From assembly GCF_014650075.1 (NCBI RefSeq), contig NZ_BMUG01000007.1, positions 372,001-436,000 of the forward strand: a DNA stretch of 64,000 bases, given 5' to 3'. Below are positions 1 through 7,760 of this stretch, piece by piece; position 1 is the stretch's first letter, and each line of letters opens with the position of its first letter. The position numbers and the translations under genes were made by a program. The notes beneath the pieces were generated by a model, which saw only the letters and a list, made by a program, of their open reading frames with translations, ran no database searches and was not told the origin of the DNA. Origin of the DNA: Streptomyces microflavus (GTDB lineage Bacteria; Actinomycetota; Actinomycetes; Streptomycetales; Streptomycetaceae).

Positions 1-1188
1 GAGGGCGAGACCACCGGCGTGGAGGGCATCCTCGCGGGCTCCGGGAAGCCGGACGCCGGAGCGGGGCAGGTCAAGAGCGCGGGCGCGGCGGCAGGGCTGG
101 GCGTCGCGTCGGGCTCCGGGCGCCGCGGGGGCGAGGCGGCACGCGGCCAGCTGGGCATGAAGACGGTCGCGGAGGCGAAGACGGCGAAGTCGGCGAAGAT
201 GCGGGTGCCGATCGTGGCCAGCCTCGAACTCCACAAGGGTGACCGCCGGTTGGCGATGGCGGGCTCGGGCCGTACGTCACTGGTCCACCGGATCCTGGAG
301 AGCGACCTCACGGCACTGCGCCGGGTGAGCGTCCCACGCCGGGCCCCGCGCCCCGCACCGGGCGTCCCGACGAGCGGAGTGGCCGGCCTCGGCGCCTGGC
401 GGGCCGACGGCATCCCGCTTCCGATGGAGGCCCAGGTGAACGGCTTCCAGGGAGCGGCCCACGTACGAGAGTTGGTGAACACAACCGTACGGGCGGCAGG
501 CGGCGGCGACCGCTTCCGCCAGAAGGGCCAGGCCGCGGCCTACACACTGGGCGAGGCGGTCTCCACCGAGTGGCTGATCGCGGCCCTGCCCCTGCTCACG
601 AACGCCGGGGCCGAGCTGCCGCCGGTCCACGCGAGCGGGGCGGCGGGCCAGGACCTGCAAGCATCGGTGCACGCGCGGCTGCGGGCGGGCCGGATCCTGG
701 GGGCCGGGGACAAGATGACGTTCGAAACGGCGGCCCAGAGCAGCCTGGGAGCGCCCCGCCCCACCCAGACGGAGGGCCAGAGCCAGGCCGAGCAGAGCAG
801 ACAGGCACGCGGCCTGTTCGGCGCCGGAGTGCTGAACGCCGACCAGTTCCGCCTCAACCAGCTGATGGGCAACGTGGACGGAGCGGGCTCGGCGAGCGGC
901 GCTGCGGCGAACGGAGCGGGCTCGATGCCCCTGCACAAACCGAAGTTCACGTCGGTGCTGGTCCAATTCACCCTGGACGTAAGGGTGGTGGCCCGGGTGA
1001 CGAACCGGGTAAGCACCTCCCGTACGGAGGTGGCGGAACGCGACCTGACGCTCCCGCGCCCGGTGGTGATCCGGATGCCCCTCCCGGTAGCGGGCCGCCT
1101 ACTGGCCGCCCACCCGACGGAGATCACGGACCAGCACGACCGCCTGGGCCTGCGGACTACGGCGGTGCCGCCGCCTACGGGGGTGTGA
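1..1188 (+). CDS. C-terminal part of an unrecognised protein
   Basis: The frame is open from the first base, so the gene begins upstream of the window; the first possible start inside is a GTG at 19, but nothing marks it as real. About 395 residues are visible. The sequence is rich in Ala, Gly and Arg, has no membrane segment or signal peptide, and carries no catalytic motif I recognise. A Gly/Ala/Ser-rich linker (about residues 290-310) precedes a C-terminal stretch rich in Val, Thr and Arg that could form beta strands. The stop codon ends one base before the most degenerate repeat of the first CRISPR array. I assign no function. Confidence 0.6.
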   Translation, partial: EGETTGVEGILAGSGKPDAGAGQVKSAGAAAGLGVASGSGRRGGEAARGQLGMKTVAEAKTAKSAKMRVPIVASLELHKGDRRLAMAGSGRTSLVHRILESDLTALRRVSVPRRAPRPAPGVPTSGVAGLGAWRADGIPLPMEAQVNGFQGAAHVRELVNTTVRAAGGGDRFRQKGQAAAYTLGEAVSTEWLIAALPLLTNAGAELPPVHASGAAGQDLQASVHARLRAGRILGAGDKMTFETAAQSSLGAPRPTQTEGQSQAEQSRQARGLFGAGVLNADQFRLNQLMGNVDGAGSASGAAANGAGSMPLHKPKFTSVLVQFTLDVRVVARVTNRVSTSRTEVAERDLTLPRPVVIRMPLPVAGRLLAAHPTEITDQHDRLGLRTTAVPPPTGV

Positions 1189-1339
1189 GGGGGCGGCACC
1201 GGGCGCGCGGGGACCACCCGCACCCCGACCACCGGGGCCGCCGGGCAGCGGGACGAGCCCCGCACGCGCGGGGACCACCTCACCGTCACCGGCGGCCCGA
1301 CCGGCGGAACGGGAACACCCCCGCACGCGCGGGGACCAC
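1189..1339 (-). CRISPR. Type I-E-like CRISPR mini-array 1
   Basis: Three 29-base repeats start at 1189, 1250 and 1311, exactly 61 bases apart, enclosing two 32-base spacers (1218-1249 and 1279-1310). The repeat at 1311-1339 is the cleanest: in minus-strand sense it begins GTGGTCCCCGCGCG and contains the hairpin core CCCCGCGCGTGCGGGG, which matches type I-E repeats of actinomycetes. The repeat at 1250 has three mismatches to it and the one at 1189 is more degenerate, as expected at the trailer end. The array therefore reads on the minus strand, with its leader to the right. No cas gene lies in the window, so the array is orphan locally. Confidence 0.88.
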
Positions 1340-1470
1340 AGTTCGCGACCTGCGGGTTTACGTGGCCGATGGGCTGTTTTTACTTACTTCTTGAGAAACG
1401 GACATATCCCCCCCGTGCCGCGAACGGTCCTCGCTGTAAGCCGTGCACGTCAGGAGCGATTCTGCCCCTC
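1340..1470 (-). promoter_or_regulatory. CRISPR leader of array 1
   Basis: This 131-base stretch abuts the intact repeat and closely matches the 130 bases beside array 2 (7468-7597). Identity is strongest in the first 75 bases and in the last 21 (1450-1470), with a diverged middle. It is more AT-rich than its surroundings and contains a run of five T at 1377-1381. Position, conservation and base content fit a leader carrying the promoter for minus-strand array transcription. The last 21 bases overlap the end of the DUF4440 pseudogene. Confidence 0.75.
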
Positions 1471-1848
1471 ACCCGCAGGGACAGGCGTCGCCTGGTGGTA
1501 GTACATCTGCCACGCCGTCTCGCCGTGCTTCCTGCGCCACAACGAACTCCGGCGGGCCCGGTTGCCGCCGAGGACACTCTCGTAGGTGAGGTGCACCACC
1601 CCTGGGGCCAGTACGACACCGGTCATGCTGGATGTCTCGTGGCACGGGCCGTCCACGTCCCCGCCGCTCAGTTCGGGGAGTGCGGCGAGCATCTCCTCAT
1701 ACGTCCACCGCCGTCCCGAAGCCCCGACCTCGATGAACTCCGGGTCGAGGAGCCGCTAGGCGAGTGACCGTGACGCACGCACATCGGGATCCATCAGCTG
1801 CAATTCGCCGGCTATTGCCGTGCCCACGTCCGTCGTCTCTTCGCTCAT
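1450..1848 (-). pseudogene. DUF4440 (NTF2-like) protein with in-frame TAG
   Basis: Reading from an ATG at 1848, the frame runs 132 codons to a stop at 1450-1452, broken only by a TAG at 1756-1758 (codon 31). Around the stop the sequence continues as one typical small DUF4440 protein: DPEFIEVGASGRRWTYEEML before the middle, and ARRSSLWRR...WQMYYHQATP at the end, the family's usual closing strands. Family members are about 120-135 residues, so only the nonsense codon separates this from a full-length gene. A truncated 80-residue product from the Met at 1692 is possible but would lack the first helix. The gene ends inside the CRISPR leader region. Confidence 0.75.
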
Positions 1849-1874
1849 CCCGTAATTCTGTCGAAGAGGGGTCA

Positions 1875-2291
1875 TCAGCGAAGTCCCTGATCGCCCCGCA
1901 GGTCAGTCACTGTGCAGCGAAGACCGGGGGCTCCCGCGAGCTTGCGGTCCGCTGTCACGAGTTCGGCGTCCAGTGTCTCTGCCAGGGCGATGTAAGAGGC
2001 GTCGTAAGGCCACATGTTGTGACGGAGTTCCCAGATGCGGGGCATGAGGGGTGTGTGGTCGTAGCGGTGCAACTGCATGCAGCCCAGCAGGTCCAGCGCG
2101 CGGGTCGCCTCGTCCTCGGGAAGCTTGTTGCCTCGAACCAGGCCCCGTAGGACCGACGCACACTCCAGGTCGACTACGTGTGGGGCGGCGAGCCGGTTCC
2201 CGGCAGTGTGGTTCCGCACCCGCTCGGCGAGGGTGTCCGAACCTACGAGGAACTCCACGAGCGCGGAGGTATCGAGAACCTGCACCTTCAC
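1875..2291 (-). CDS. VapC-like PIN-domain toxin
   Basis: This 138-residue protein is the size of VapC toxins. It opens with VLDTSALVEFL, giving the first conserved PIN Asp and the DTSA motif. An acidic residue in VVDLECASVL, Asp in PYDASYIALAE and a final TADRK supply the other metal-binding carboxylates. PIN toxins are Mg-dependent ribonucleases that cut tRNA or other RNAs. Its ATG overlaps the stop of the antitoxin gene by four bases (2288-2291), so the two are translationally coupled. All expected active-site residues appear present, so the toxin is probably intact. The RNA target cannot be deduced. Confidence 0.92.
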   Translation of the reverse strand: MKVQVLDTSALVEFLVGSDTLAERVRNHTAGNRLAAPHVVDLECASVLRGLVRGNKLPEDEATRALDLLGCMQLHRYDHTPLMPRIWELRHNMWPYDASYIALAETLDAELVTADRKLAGAPGLRCTVTDLRGDQGLR

Positions 2292-2524
2292 GAACGCGCC
2301 TCACGCATTTCGGCCAGGACATCGGATACGTCGTCGGCGGTGACCTGGCCTCGTGCGGCGATTCCACGTGCCTGCTCGGCCGCTTCTTCCGGGGTTAGCA
2401 AGGCTGCCTCGCCAATCAGAAGCTGCAGGAGGTAGGCCTGCAAGGACTGCCCCGATCGGGCAGCCCGGACCTTCAAGGTGGTCATCGTTTCGTCCGGTAC
2501 CTCTCGGAGGTGGATGGTAGCCAT
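2288..2524 (-). CDS. VapB/FitA-like ribbon-helix-helix antitoxin
   Basis: The 78-residue protein starts with ATIHLREVPDETMTTLKVRA, a ribbon-helix-helix beginning: a short strand that contacts DNA, followed by two helices (residues 12-40). The C-terminal half (PEEAAEQARGIAARGQVTAD) is the region that usually wraps the toxin in FitA-type antitoxins. Antitoxins of this class neutralise the PIN partner and repress their own operon. It is the first gene of the two-gene operon. I see no clear Shine-Dalgarno before the ATG, so the mRNA may be leaderless. An inverted repeat covers the start codon. Confidence 0.88.
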   Translation of the reverse strand: MATIHLREVPDETMTTLKVRAARSGQSLQAYLLQLLIGEAALLTPEEAAEQARGIAARGQVTADDVSDVLAEMREARS

Positions 2525-2551
2525 GCAAGCATTTTAGTCCCATTGCCTGCA
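2524..2551. promoter_or_regulatory. Candidate VapBC operator
   Basis: An imperfect inverted repeat, TGCAAGCA at 2524-2531 and TGCCTGCA at 2544-2551, has 12 bases between the arms and one mismatch. It touches the antitoxin start codon. Position and symmetry fit autorepression by the VapB/VapC complex; this is inference. Confidence 0.45.
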
Positions 2552-2610
2552 CTCTGCTAGTGGCTTCTGTCGTCTGGCGGAGAGGCGCGAGCTGATCCGC
2601 CGATCGTTGG

Positions 2611-2628
2611 CCTCAGACGGTTCTGAGG
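2611..2628 (-). terminator. Short hairpin at the regulator stop codon
   Basis: CCTCAGA-CGGT-TCTGAGG is a perfect 7-bp stem with a 4-base loop that includes the stop codon of the minus-strand gene ending at 2613. No T-tract follows. It could be a weak terminator or an mRNA 3' stabiliser. Confidence 0.35.
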
Positions 2629-3698
2629 AGGCCGCGTAGGTTGCTCATGCGTGCCTTGACGTCGGCGGTGTCGGTGGGGTGGATCGGGACCTGATCGGTG
2701 TCGGGTCGGTGGGTGGTGCGGCAGGGGCGGCAGAGGCCGTCGGGGAGGGCTTCTGGTTGGCCGGGGCGGCCGCAGTCGGTGCATTCCATGAGGATGCGGC
2801 GAGTTGGGGCGGTGCCGGGGGCGCCGGGTGAAGCGCTCGCGGTCGTGGGGATCCGGGGCGGGATCTTGTCGGTGAGGCGGCGGCGGACGAAGCCAAGGGG
2901 GGTGTCGACCCGGGCGGGGAGTCCTGCGGTGAGGGCGGTGATCAGGTAGTCGACGCTGACGCCCCTGGTGAGCCACTCCGCTGCCTGTGGTTCGAGTTCT
3001 GCGCAGTCGTCGGCGGAGAGGGGGAGGCGGTGGTCCTCGTGGCCGAGGCGGGCCAGGGCGAGGTAGGCGGGGGAAGGGCCGGCTTCGGAAGGGTGAGGTG
3101 CTGGGGCGGGAGGCACGGGTTGTGTGTCCGGCGCCTGGTCCGGCGTGCGTTGATGCGGTACGGGGGTGGGTTCGGGGCCCTGTTCCGTACCGGGTTCCTC
3201 GGATGCGGGCGGCGGCGGTTCCTCGTCCGGGACCCAAGACGGCGGAGCGGTGTCGGGGGCCGGGGTATCCGGCGCGGAGCTGTCGGCCTGGGTGGTGTTC
3301 TCGGCGGTGAGGTAGGCCTGCCACCACTCGTTGTCGTGTGCGGTGCGGGACCAGAAGGTGCGGAACACCCACCGGGTCTCGTCGCCCGCGCCGAGCGCGC
3401 AGCGGACGCGCCGCAGGTGCCCGGCCACCGACAGGGCGGTCAGGGCGCTGCTGATGGCCTGCTGCCCGTAGAGCGGGAGCTGCTTGGCCAGCTGCTTCAC
3501 ACTCATCGCCGCACCCTCGGGGAGATGGTCGACGAACCCGGCAACGTACCGCTCACGCGCAGGCAGGAGAGCGAAGTCCGCTCGGGTACGAGGAAGTTGG
3601 TTGGGCGCGGAGCGTTTGCCGTACCCGGGCTTGGCCATCGGGTACGCGGCGGAGCGTGCGGGGGCACGCAGGGCAGAGCTAGTGTGCTGAGTAGCCAC
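2613..3698 (-). CDS. Winged-helix-like regulator, MarR-type label
   Basis: The start is GTG at 3698, preceded by GGAAGG at a good distance; upstream in-frame codons look non-coding. The 361-residue product has an N-terminal Lys/Arg-rich stretch and then a helical region (about residues 60-115, AAMSVKQLAKQLP...QAISSALTALSVAGHLRRV) that reads as a winged helix. A WVFRTFWSRTAHDNEWW motif follows, then a Pro/Glu/Thr-rich linker. The C-terminus has four Cys in two CxxC pairs (CTDCGRPG and CRPC), a probable zinc ribbon. Streptomyces has several such proteins, often labelled MarR-like or helix-turn-helix. The target is unknown. Confidence 0.6.
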   Translation of the reverse strand: MATQHTSSALRAPARSAAYPMAKPGYGKRSAPNQLPRTRADFALLPARERYVAGFVDHLPEGAAMSVKQLAKQLPLYGQQAISSALTALSVAGHLRRVRCALGAGDETRWVFRTFWSRTAHDNEWWQAYLTAENTTQADSSAPDTPAPDTAPPSWVPDEEPPPPASEEPGTEQGPEPTPVPHQRTPDQAPDTQPVPPAPAPHPSEAGPSPAYLALARLGHEDHRLPLSADDCAELEPQAAEWLTRGVSVDYLITALTAGLPARVDTPLGFVRRRLTDKIPPRIPTTASASPGAPGTAPTRRILMECTDCGRPGQPEALPDGLCRPCRTTHRPDTDQVPIHPTDTADVKARMSNLRGLLRTV

Positions 3699-4074
3699 GG
3701 GATCGCCTTCCACGGGATCGATCTTGCGGTCAGACCCCGGCCTGGTGCTTGCAACACCGTGTCGGGGTCGTTTGGTTCTTGTAGTTCTCGAACCGTAAGC
3801 AGTCGTGACGCTGCGCCGCAAGCTGTCACAATTAGTCATACTTCCCCAGCCGTGACGGGTCAGGGAGGGGGGGGGAGGTTATCCCAACCCCCTTCTCTTA
3901 CCTACTGGTTAAAGAAGGCGCTCGAACCCCGAACCTCGCATCCCGACCCCCGCATCCCGAGACCCGAGCTTCGGGCCGGGACCCCGTTTACGTACCCCCG
4001 AAAGAGCGAACCGACCGCCCCCGACGCTTGGGCCCCGGAGCTTGGGCCCCGAGCCCCGGGCCGCCTCCGTCGCA
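3699..4074. other. 376-bp gene-free stretch with short repeats
   Basis: I find no supported gene here. The stretch holds the promoter side of the minus-strand regulator, a run of nine G within a G-rich block near 3868, C-rich repeats built on CCCGCATCCCGA (3930-3965), and two adjacent copies of CTTGGGCCCCGGAG (4027-4053, the second one base shorter). Confidence 0.5.
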
Positions 4075-5073
4075 TCAGATGCCGATCGGCTTCCGGTACC
4101 GGACGTGTTCGTTCTGGCGCCGGAACCCGACGCTCTCGTAGAGGTCGTAGGAGCGGTGCGGATTCGCGGTCCCGGTGTACAGCCGGGCAGACTCCGCGCC
4201 GTGCTCGCGGAGAGACCGCAATCCGTCCAGCAGCAGTGCACGCCCCAGCCCCAGACGCCTCGACTCTGCCCGGACGCTCAACTCTTCGACCTCGCCCACG
4301 GTGGGGTCGTGCCGGCGGAGGGAGCACAGGGCGACGCCGGCCAACTGGTCCTCATGCCAAGCAGCTCGCCAGCAGGTCGGGACGGCCGTGGCGAGGAAGC
4401 GCTCGAAGGTCCACTTCTCGGTGAAGGCAGCCTGTGCGTAGGAATCAACGACCGTCTTCCAGGCCGCGTGGTAACTGGTCGGATCAACGGCACCCACGGT
4501 GACACCAGCCGGCAAACGGCCGTCGTACTCGGGAAGGCTTCGGAGATCGGCCAGTTCCAGCTCGACCAGGCTGAAGACACGCCGGTACCCGGTTTCGAGC
4601 AGCAGTTGCGTCGAATCCGTTTCGGAGGCCATCGCGTTCGCGCCGAACACGGCTGTCCGTGCGGTTCCGTGGTGTTGCAAGAGGTGACGGATACGGCTCT
4701 CGGCCCAGCTGAGCATGTCCGAGCCGATGCCCGCGCCGCGGTGGTCGGGCAGTAGGTAGCCACGGTGCAGATACAGCCATGTGCCGTCCCGCTCCTGCCA
4801 CCACCTGATCGTCGCGTAGCCGACGATGTCCCCGTTGTGCTCCACCAGGACTTGGTTCTCGGACGGGTTGTCCAGCTCGGCGGAGGCTTCGGCGATCTCG
4901 GCTGCCGTCGGGATTCCCTCCACGACCGAGCGAGCGTCGACCTCGTCCCGCCCCGCACAACCCAGCCGCACGGCCGCCATCGCGAGGTGGTCTTCGTCGC
5001 CGCGGTACGGCCGGAAGAGATAGCCGGGCAATCGTCCCGGAGCCCCAAGGCCGCCGCCCCTGTTCACGTCCAT
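4075..5073 (-). CDS. Double-GNAT acetyltransferase
   Basis: The ATG at 5073 follows GGGAGG seven bases upstream. The 332-residue protein contains two GNAT folds in tandem: the N-terminal one carries the acetyl-CoA loop LLPDHRGAGIGSDML (about residues 105-120) and the C-terminal one RRLGLGRALLLDGL (about 265-280), followed by the usual NPHRSYDLYESVGF ending. Such tandem architecture occurs in mycothiol synthase and in several antibiotic acetyltransferases. The substrate cannot be read from the sequence. Mycothiol synthase itself is expected elsewhere in the core genome, so I make no assignment to mshD. Confidence 0.82.
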   Translation of the reverse strand: MDVNRGGGLGAPGRLPGYLFRPYRGDEDHLAMAAVRLGCAGRDEVDARSVVEGIPTAAEIAEASAELDNPSENQVLVEHNGDIVGYATIRWWQERDGTWLYLHRGYLLPDHRGAGIGSDMLSWAESRIRHLLQHHGTARTAVFGANAMASETDSTQLLLETGYRRVFSLVELELADLRSLPEYDGRLPAGVTVGAVDPTSYHAAWKTVVDSYAQAAFTEKWTFERFLATAVPTCWRAAWHEDQLAGVALCSLRRHDPTVGEVEELSVRAESRRLGLGRALLLDGLRSLREHGAESARLYTGTANPHRSYDLYESVGFRRQNEHVRYRKPIGI

Positions 5074-5261
5074 TCGCGGGCCTCCCGTCATGTCGGACCT
5101 GAGGTCAGCGAGCGTAGGCCGGGCCGATCGGACAACGTAACTCGATTTCGGCAGCAGGACTGTTCGCGGGGGCCGGACCGGCGCGGAGGGGGATCGGCCA
5201 CGGATGACGAGGCGGCGCTGGTGGATTTCGGAGTGATCCGGAGCGATCCGGATTCCGGGGT

Positions 5262-5594
5262 TCAGGCGCTGCTGACGCCGTTCGCGGTGCCGTGGGCCCG
5301 CCGCTCGGTGGCGTAGCGGTACATGGCGCCGAGTGCGAAGGCCTGAACGATGGCGCCGATCGGGATCCCTATCAGGGCTACGGGGCCCTCGAAGGGAACC
5401 AGAAGCGACGTCGGGGCGGTGGCCAGCACGGCCCAGACTCCGGCGAAGCTGGCGTCTCCGGAGGAGGAGGCGAAGAAGGCGTCCGCGGCGACCCACAGGC
5501 ACACCCCGAGCACGATGCCCAGGTAGCCCAGAGCCAGAGGGTTCACCAAGTAGTGGCGAAGGGACTGCGGCAGCGAACGAGTGGTCTTGGCCAT
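5262..5594 (-). CDS. SCO4225-family small membrane protein
   Basis: The ATG at 5594 has AGGGAG at seven bases. The 110-residue product has three likely membrane segments (about residues 18-38, 45-65 and 70-95) with few charges between them, and a short basic C-terminus. It resembles the small Streptomyces membrane family named after SCO4225; I recall no known function. It stands alone between the P450 and acetyltransferase genes, all on the minus strand with gaps of 140-190 bases, so an operon is possible but not evident. Confidence 0.7.
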   Translation of the reverse strand: MAKTTRSLPQSLRHYLVNPLALGYLGIVLGVCLWVAADAFFASSSGDASFAGVWAVLATAPTSLLVPFEGPVALIGIPIGAIVQAFALGAMYRYATERRAHGTANGVSSA

Positions 5595-5734
5595 GTCGGT
5601 TCTCCCTGGGATGCCGGTATGCCCGGTGCGGCGGCTGTTCTGCCAACGAACCGAACTCTGCCGTCTGTTGACGCCCGCCACATGAGCTGCCGTACTCACG
5701 TTCGTATCTGTGAATCAACCAGGGGTCCCTGCGC

Positions 5735-7126
5735 TCAGGGCCGTCGGACGGGGTCGGCTTGCTCACCGGATGCCGGTCCGGGAACGAGCGGCGGGTGCGG
5801 CTCACGGGGTGCTGCGAGCATGGTCAGGCCCTTGGGCATGGGGGTCAGTTCCAGGCTGACGCGTACGGTCCTGTCGGGCGTCGTCGTACGGAGCGTCCGC
5901 GAGCGGACCAGGCTCGCCAGCGCGACGGGCGTCAGGATCTCGGAGGCTGCGGCGCCGGGGCAGTACCGGGGGCCGAGTCCGTAGGGGAGCAGGGCGGCGG
6001 GGGAGAGCTGGGGGTGGGCCTCGGGCGACCAGCGCAGCGGGTCGAACTCCTCAGGCCGCGCGTACCGGGCGGGGTCACGACGCAGTGCGCCCATGGGCAG
6101 GGTCACCAGGGCGCCGGCGGGTACCGGCTGCTCGCCCACGTACGTCGCGTGGCGGGGGCGGCGTACCAGGAACGGGATGCCGTGGAGTCGCGTGACCTCC
6201 CTGATGAAGCCGGCGGTACGGGGCATCTGCTCGGGCCGGACCGCATCGGCCGGTGCGTCGGCGCCCAGGACGGCGTCGGCTTCGGCCCGGATGGCCGCCT
6301 GGTGGTCGGGGTGGCGGCCCAGCTCGTAGCAGGCCCAGGCGAGGGTCGAGGCCGTGGCCTCGATGCCGGCGAACAGCAGCGCCCGCAGGTCGTGCAGCGC
6401 CGCGTCCGGCCGGTTGTCGGACGAGCGCTTGAGCAGGGAGACGACGTCGTTGCCGTCCCCGTCCGGCTGGTGGCGTTCGTACACCTCCCGGGTGGCCTCG
6501 TTCAGCGTCCCCAAGGCACGGCGGAAGGCGCGGCCGCGCGGCGCGGGCACCCAGGGCCACGGCGACAGCGCGTACTTCCAGAACACCCCTGCGGACAGCA
6601 CGGAACGTGCTCGTGCGAGTGCGGCCAGCGTGTCCGGGGAGATGCCGCTGTTCAGCACGGTCTCAATGACGAGTCCCGCCACGAGGCGGCTCATCTCGAC
6701 GGGGACGTCGACGGGGCGGTCGGCGGGAAGCCCGGCGAGCAGACCTTCGGTGCTGTCCCGTACGGACGGTCCCAGAGCCGTCAGACGGGGTGCCGCGAGC
6801 GCCGGTTTCATCAGCGCGCGCCGGTCCCGGTGGGCCTGGCCCTCGGCCCCGGCGAAGCCGTCTCCGGTGAAGTCCCGAAGGCACGGGTCCGCGCTCCAGG
6901 CCTGGAAGATGTCCTCCCCGCAGCCGACTTTGCGGATCAGCGACGGGTCGTTGACCTGGAAGGCGACCGCTGGTCCGGCCTTCGTCCTGACGACGGGACC
7001 TGCCTGACCGAGGCGCACCGCGATATTCGCCGGATCGAGCCAGAATCGCAGCGTACGGGAGTGCGCGACGCGCGGCTCCTCCCGCGATGCCGGGCATCCT
7101 CGGGCGCCGCCGCCGTCTTCGATCAT
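5735..7126 (-). CDS. Cytochrome P450
   Basis: The ATG at 7126 is preceded by AGGAGG, giving 463 residues, within the P450 range. The I-helix oxygen-binding motif is AGIEATAS, the K-helix ExxR is EVTR, and the heme loop is YGLGPRYCPG with the ligand Cys near residue 389. The consensus Phe seven residues before the Cys is Tyr here, a tolerated change. Bacterial P450s are soluble monooxygenases needing ferredoxin and ferredoxin reductase; none is adjacent, and the only such pair in the window is at 58.3-59.7 kb. It lies directly left of CRISPR array 2. The substrate is unknown. Confidence 0.93.
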   Translation of the reverse strand: MIEDGGGARGCPASREEPRVAHSRTLRFWLDPANIAVRLGQAGPVVRTKAGPAVAFQVNDPSLIRKVGCGEDIFQAWSADPCLRDFTGDGFAGAEGQAHRDRRALMKPALAAPRLTALGPSVRDSTEGLLAGLPADRPVDVPVEMSRLVAGLVIETVLNSGISPDTLAALARARSVLSAGVFWKYALSPWPWVPAPRGRAFRRALGTLNEATREVYERHQPDGDGNDVVSLLKRSSDNRPDAALHDLRALLFAGIEATASTLAWACYELGRHPDHQAAIRAEADAVLGADAPADAVRPEQMPRTAGFIREVTRLHGIPFLVRRPRHATYVGEQPVPAGALVTLPMGALRRDPARYARPEEFDPLRWSPEAHPQLSPAALLPYGLGPRYCPGAAASEILTPVALASLVRSRTLRTTTPDRTVRVSLELTPMPKGLTMLAAPREPHPPLVPGPASGEQADPVRRP

Positions 7127-7218
7127 GTTTCCCAAGCCTCCTGGGCTTTCACGGGCGCCGACCACCCATGTCTCTCGCCTCTGGCGACAACGAGTTGGAG
7201 GAGGGCGGCGTTACGTGT

Positions 7219-7267
7219 GCTTGGTGCTTGGTGCTTGGTGCTTGGTGCTTGGTGATTGGTGCTCGGT
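7219..7267. repeat. Heptanucleotide tandem repeat
   Basis: Seven consecutive 7-base units: five perfect GCTTGGT, then GATTGGT and GCTCGGT. It lies between the P450 start and the trailer end of CRISPR array 2. It is not in a supported coding region and may vary in copy number by slippage. Confidence 0.85.
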
Positions 7268-7316
7268 GCCCGGGGGCCTGGCCTTGGGGCATGACGAGCG
7301 GTTCGCCGATGCCTGG

Positions 7317-7467
7317 CGGACCATCCCCGCGCGCGCGGGGACCACGGACCCCACACCCCCTTCGAGTTGCGGTTGTGGGGATCACCCCCGCACGCGCGGG
7401 GACCACCCTGGGCCTCGCGACCCTGGACCTCGGCAGGGGGGACCACCCCCGCACGCGCGGGGACCAC
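7317..7467 (-). CRISPR. Type I-E-like CRISPR mini-array 2
   Basis: Repeats of 29 bases start at 7317, 7378 and 7439, again exactly 61 apart, with 32-base spacers at 7346-7377 and 7407-7438. The spacers differ from those of array 1. All three repeats share the GCGCGGGGACCAC end (plus-strand sense). The repeat at 7439 differs from the best array-1 repeat at two positions. The leader side is to the right (7468), so transcription is on the minus strand, as for array 1. No cas gene is nearby. Several spurious protein frames cross this array because the 61-base period and GC content keep frames open. Confidence 0.88.
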
Positions 7468-7597
7468 AGTTCGTGACCTGCGGGTTTATGCGGCCGAAGG
7501 CTCGTTTTTGCTGACTTCTTGAGAAACGGACATATCTCCCCCGTCGAGCAAAGAGTCCCCACTTGAGCCCACTACTTCAGGATTGATTCTGCCCCTC
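7468..7597 (-). promoter_or_regulatory. CRISPR leader of array 2
   Basis: These 130 bases are the counterpart of 1340-1470 and almost the same length. Shared blocks include ACTTCTTGAGAAACGGACAT and GATTCTGCCCCTC; the middle has diverged. The far end matches the last codons and stop of the DUF4440 frame near array 1, although no DUF4440 gene is left here. From 7598 to 7760 I see only a 7-bp hairpin (CCAACCG-CATC-CGGTTGG at 7625-7642) and the promoter side of the next gene. Confidence 0.75.
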
Positions 7598-7760
7598 TTC
7601 GACACCGCCTGTGGCATACGAGCGCCAACCGCATCCGGTTGGTGTGGTCCCCTCGGCCGGGTGGCAGCGGGTGATCGCCCCTATCGCCGGTACGGGTGGT
7701 CGTGCCGGGTCTCGGCGGCCGGCCCTGGTCCCGGCTGCGATGTCATAGGGGCCTGCGAGC

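Noticed and set aside
1369-1767. Plus-strand frame opposite the DUF4440 pseudogene
   Set aside because: No Shine-Dalgarno; runs antisense to recognisable DUF4440 codons and through the CRISPR leader.
7087-7562. Several 110-137 codon frames on both strands across CRISPR array 2
   Set aside because: They read through repeats with a 61-base period and produce Arg/Pro/Gly-rich strings typical of CRISPR mis-annotation; no ribosome sites or domains.
1189-7597. A complete CRISPR-Cas system
   Set aside because: No cas gene is recognisable in the window; only arrays and leaders are present.
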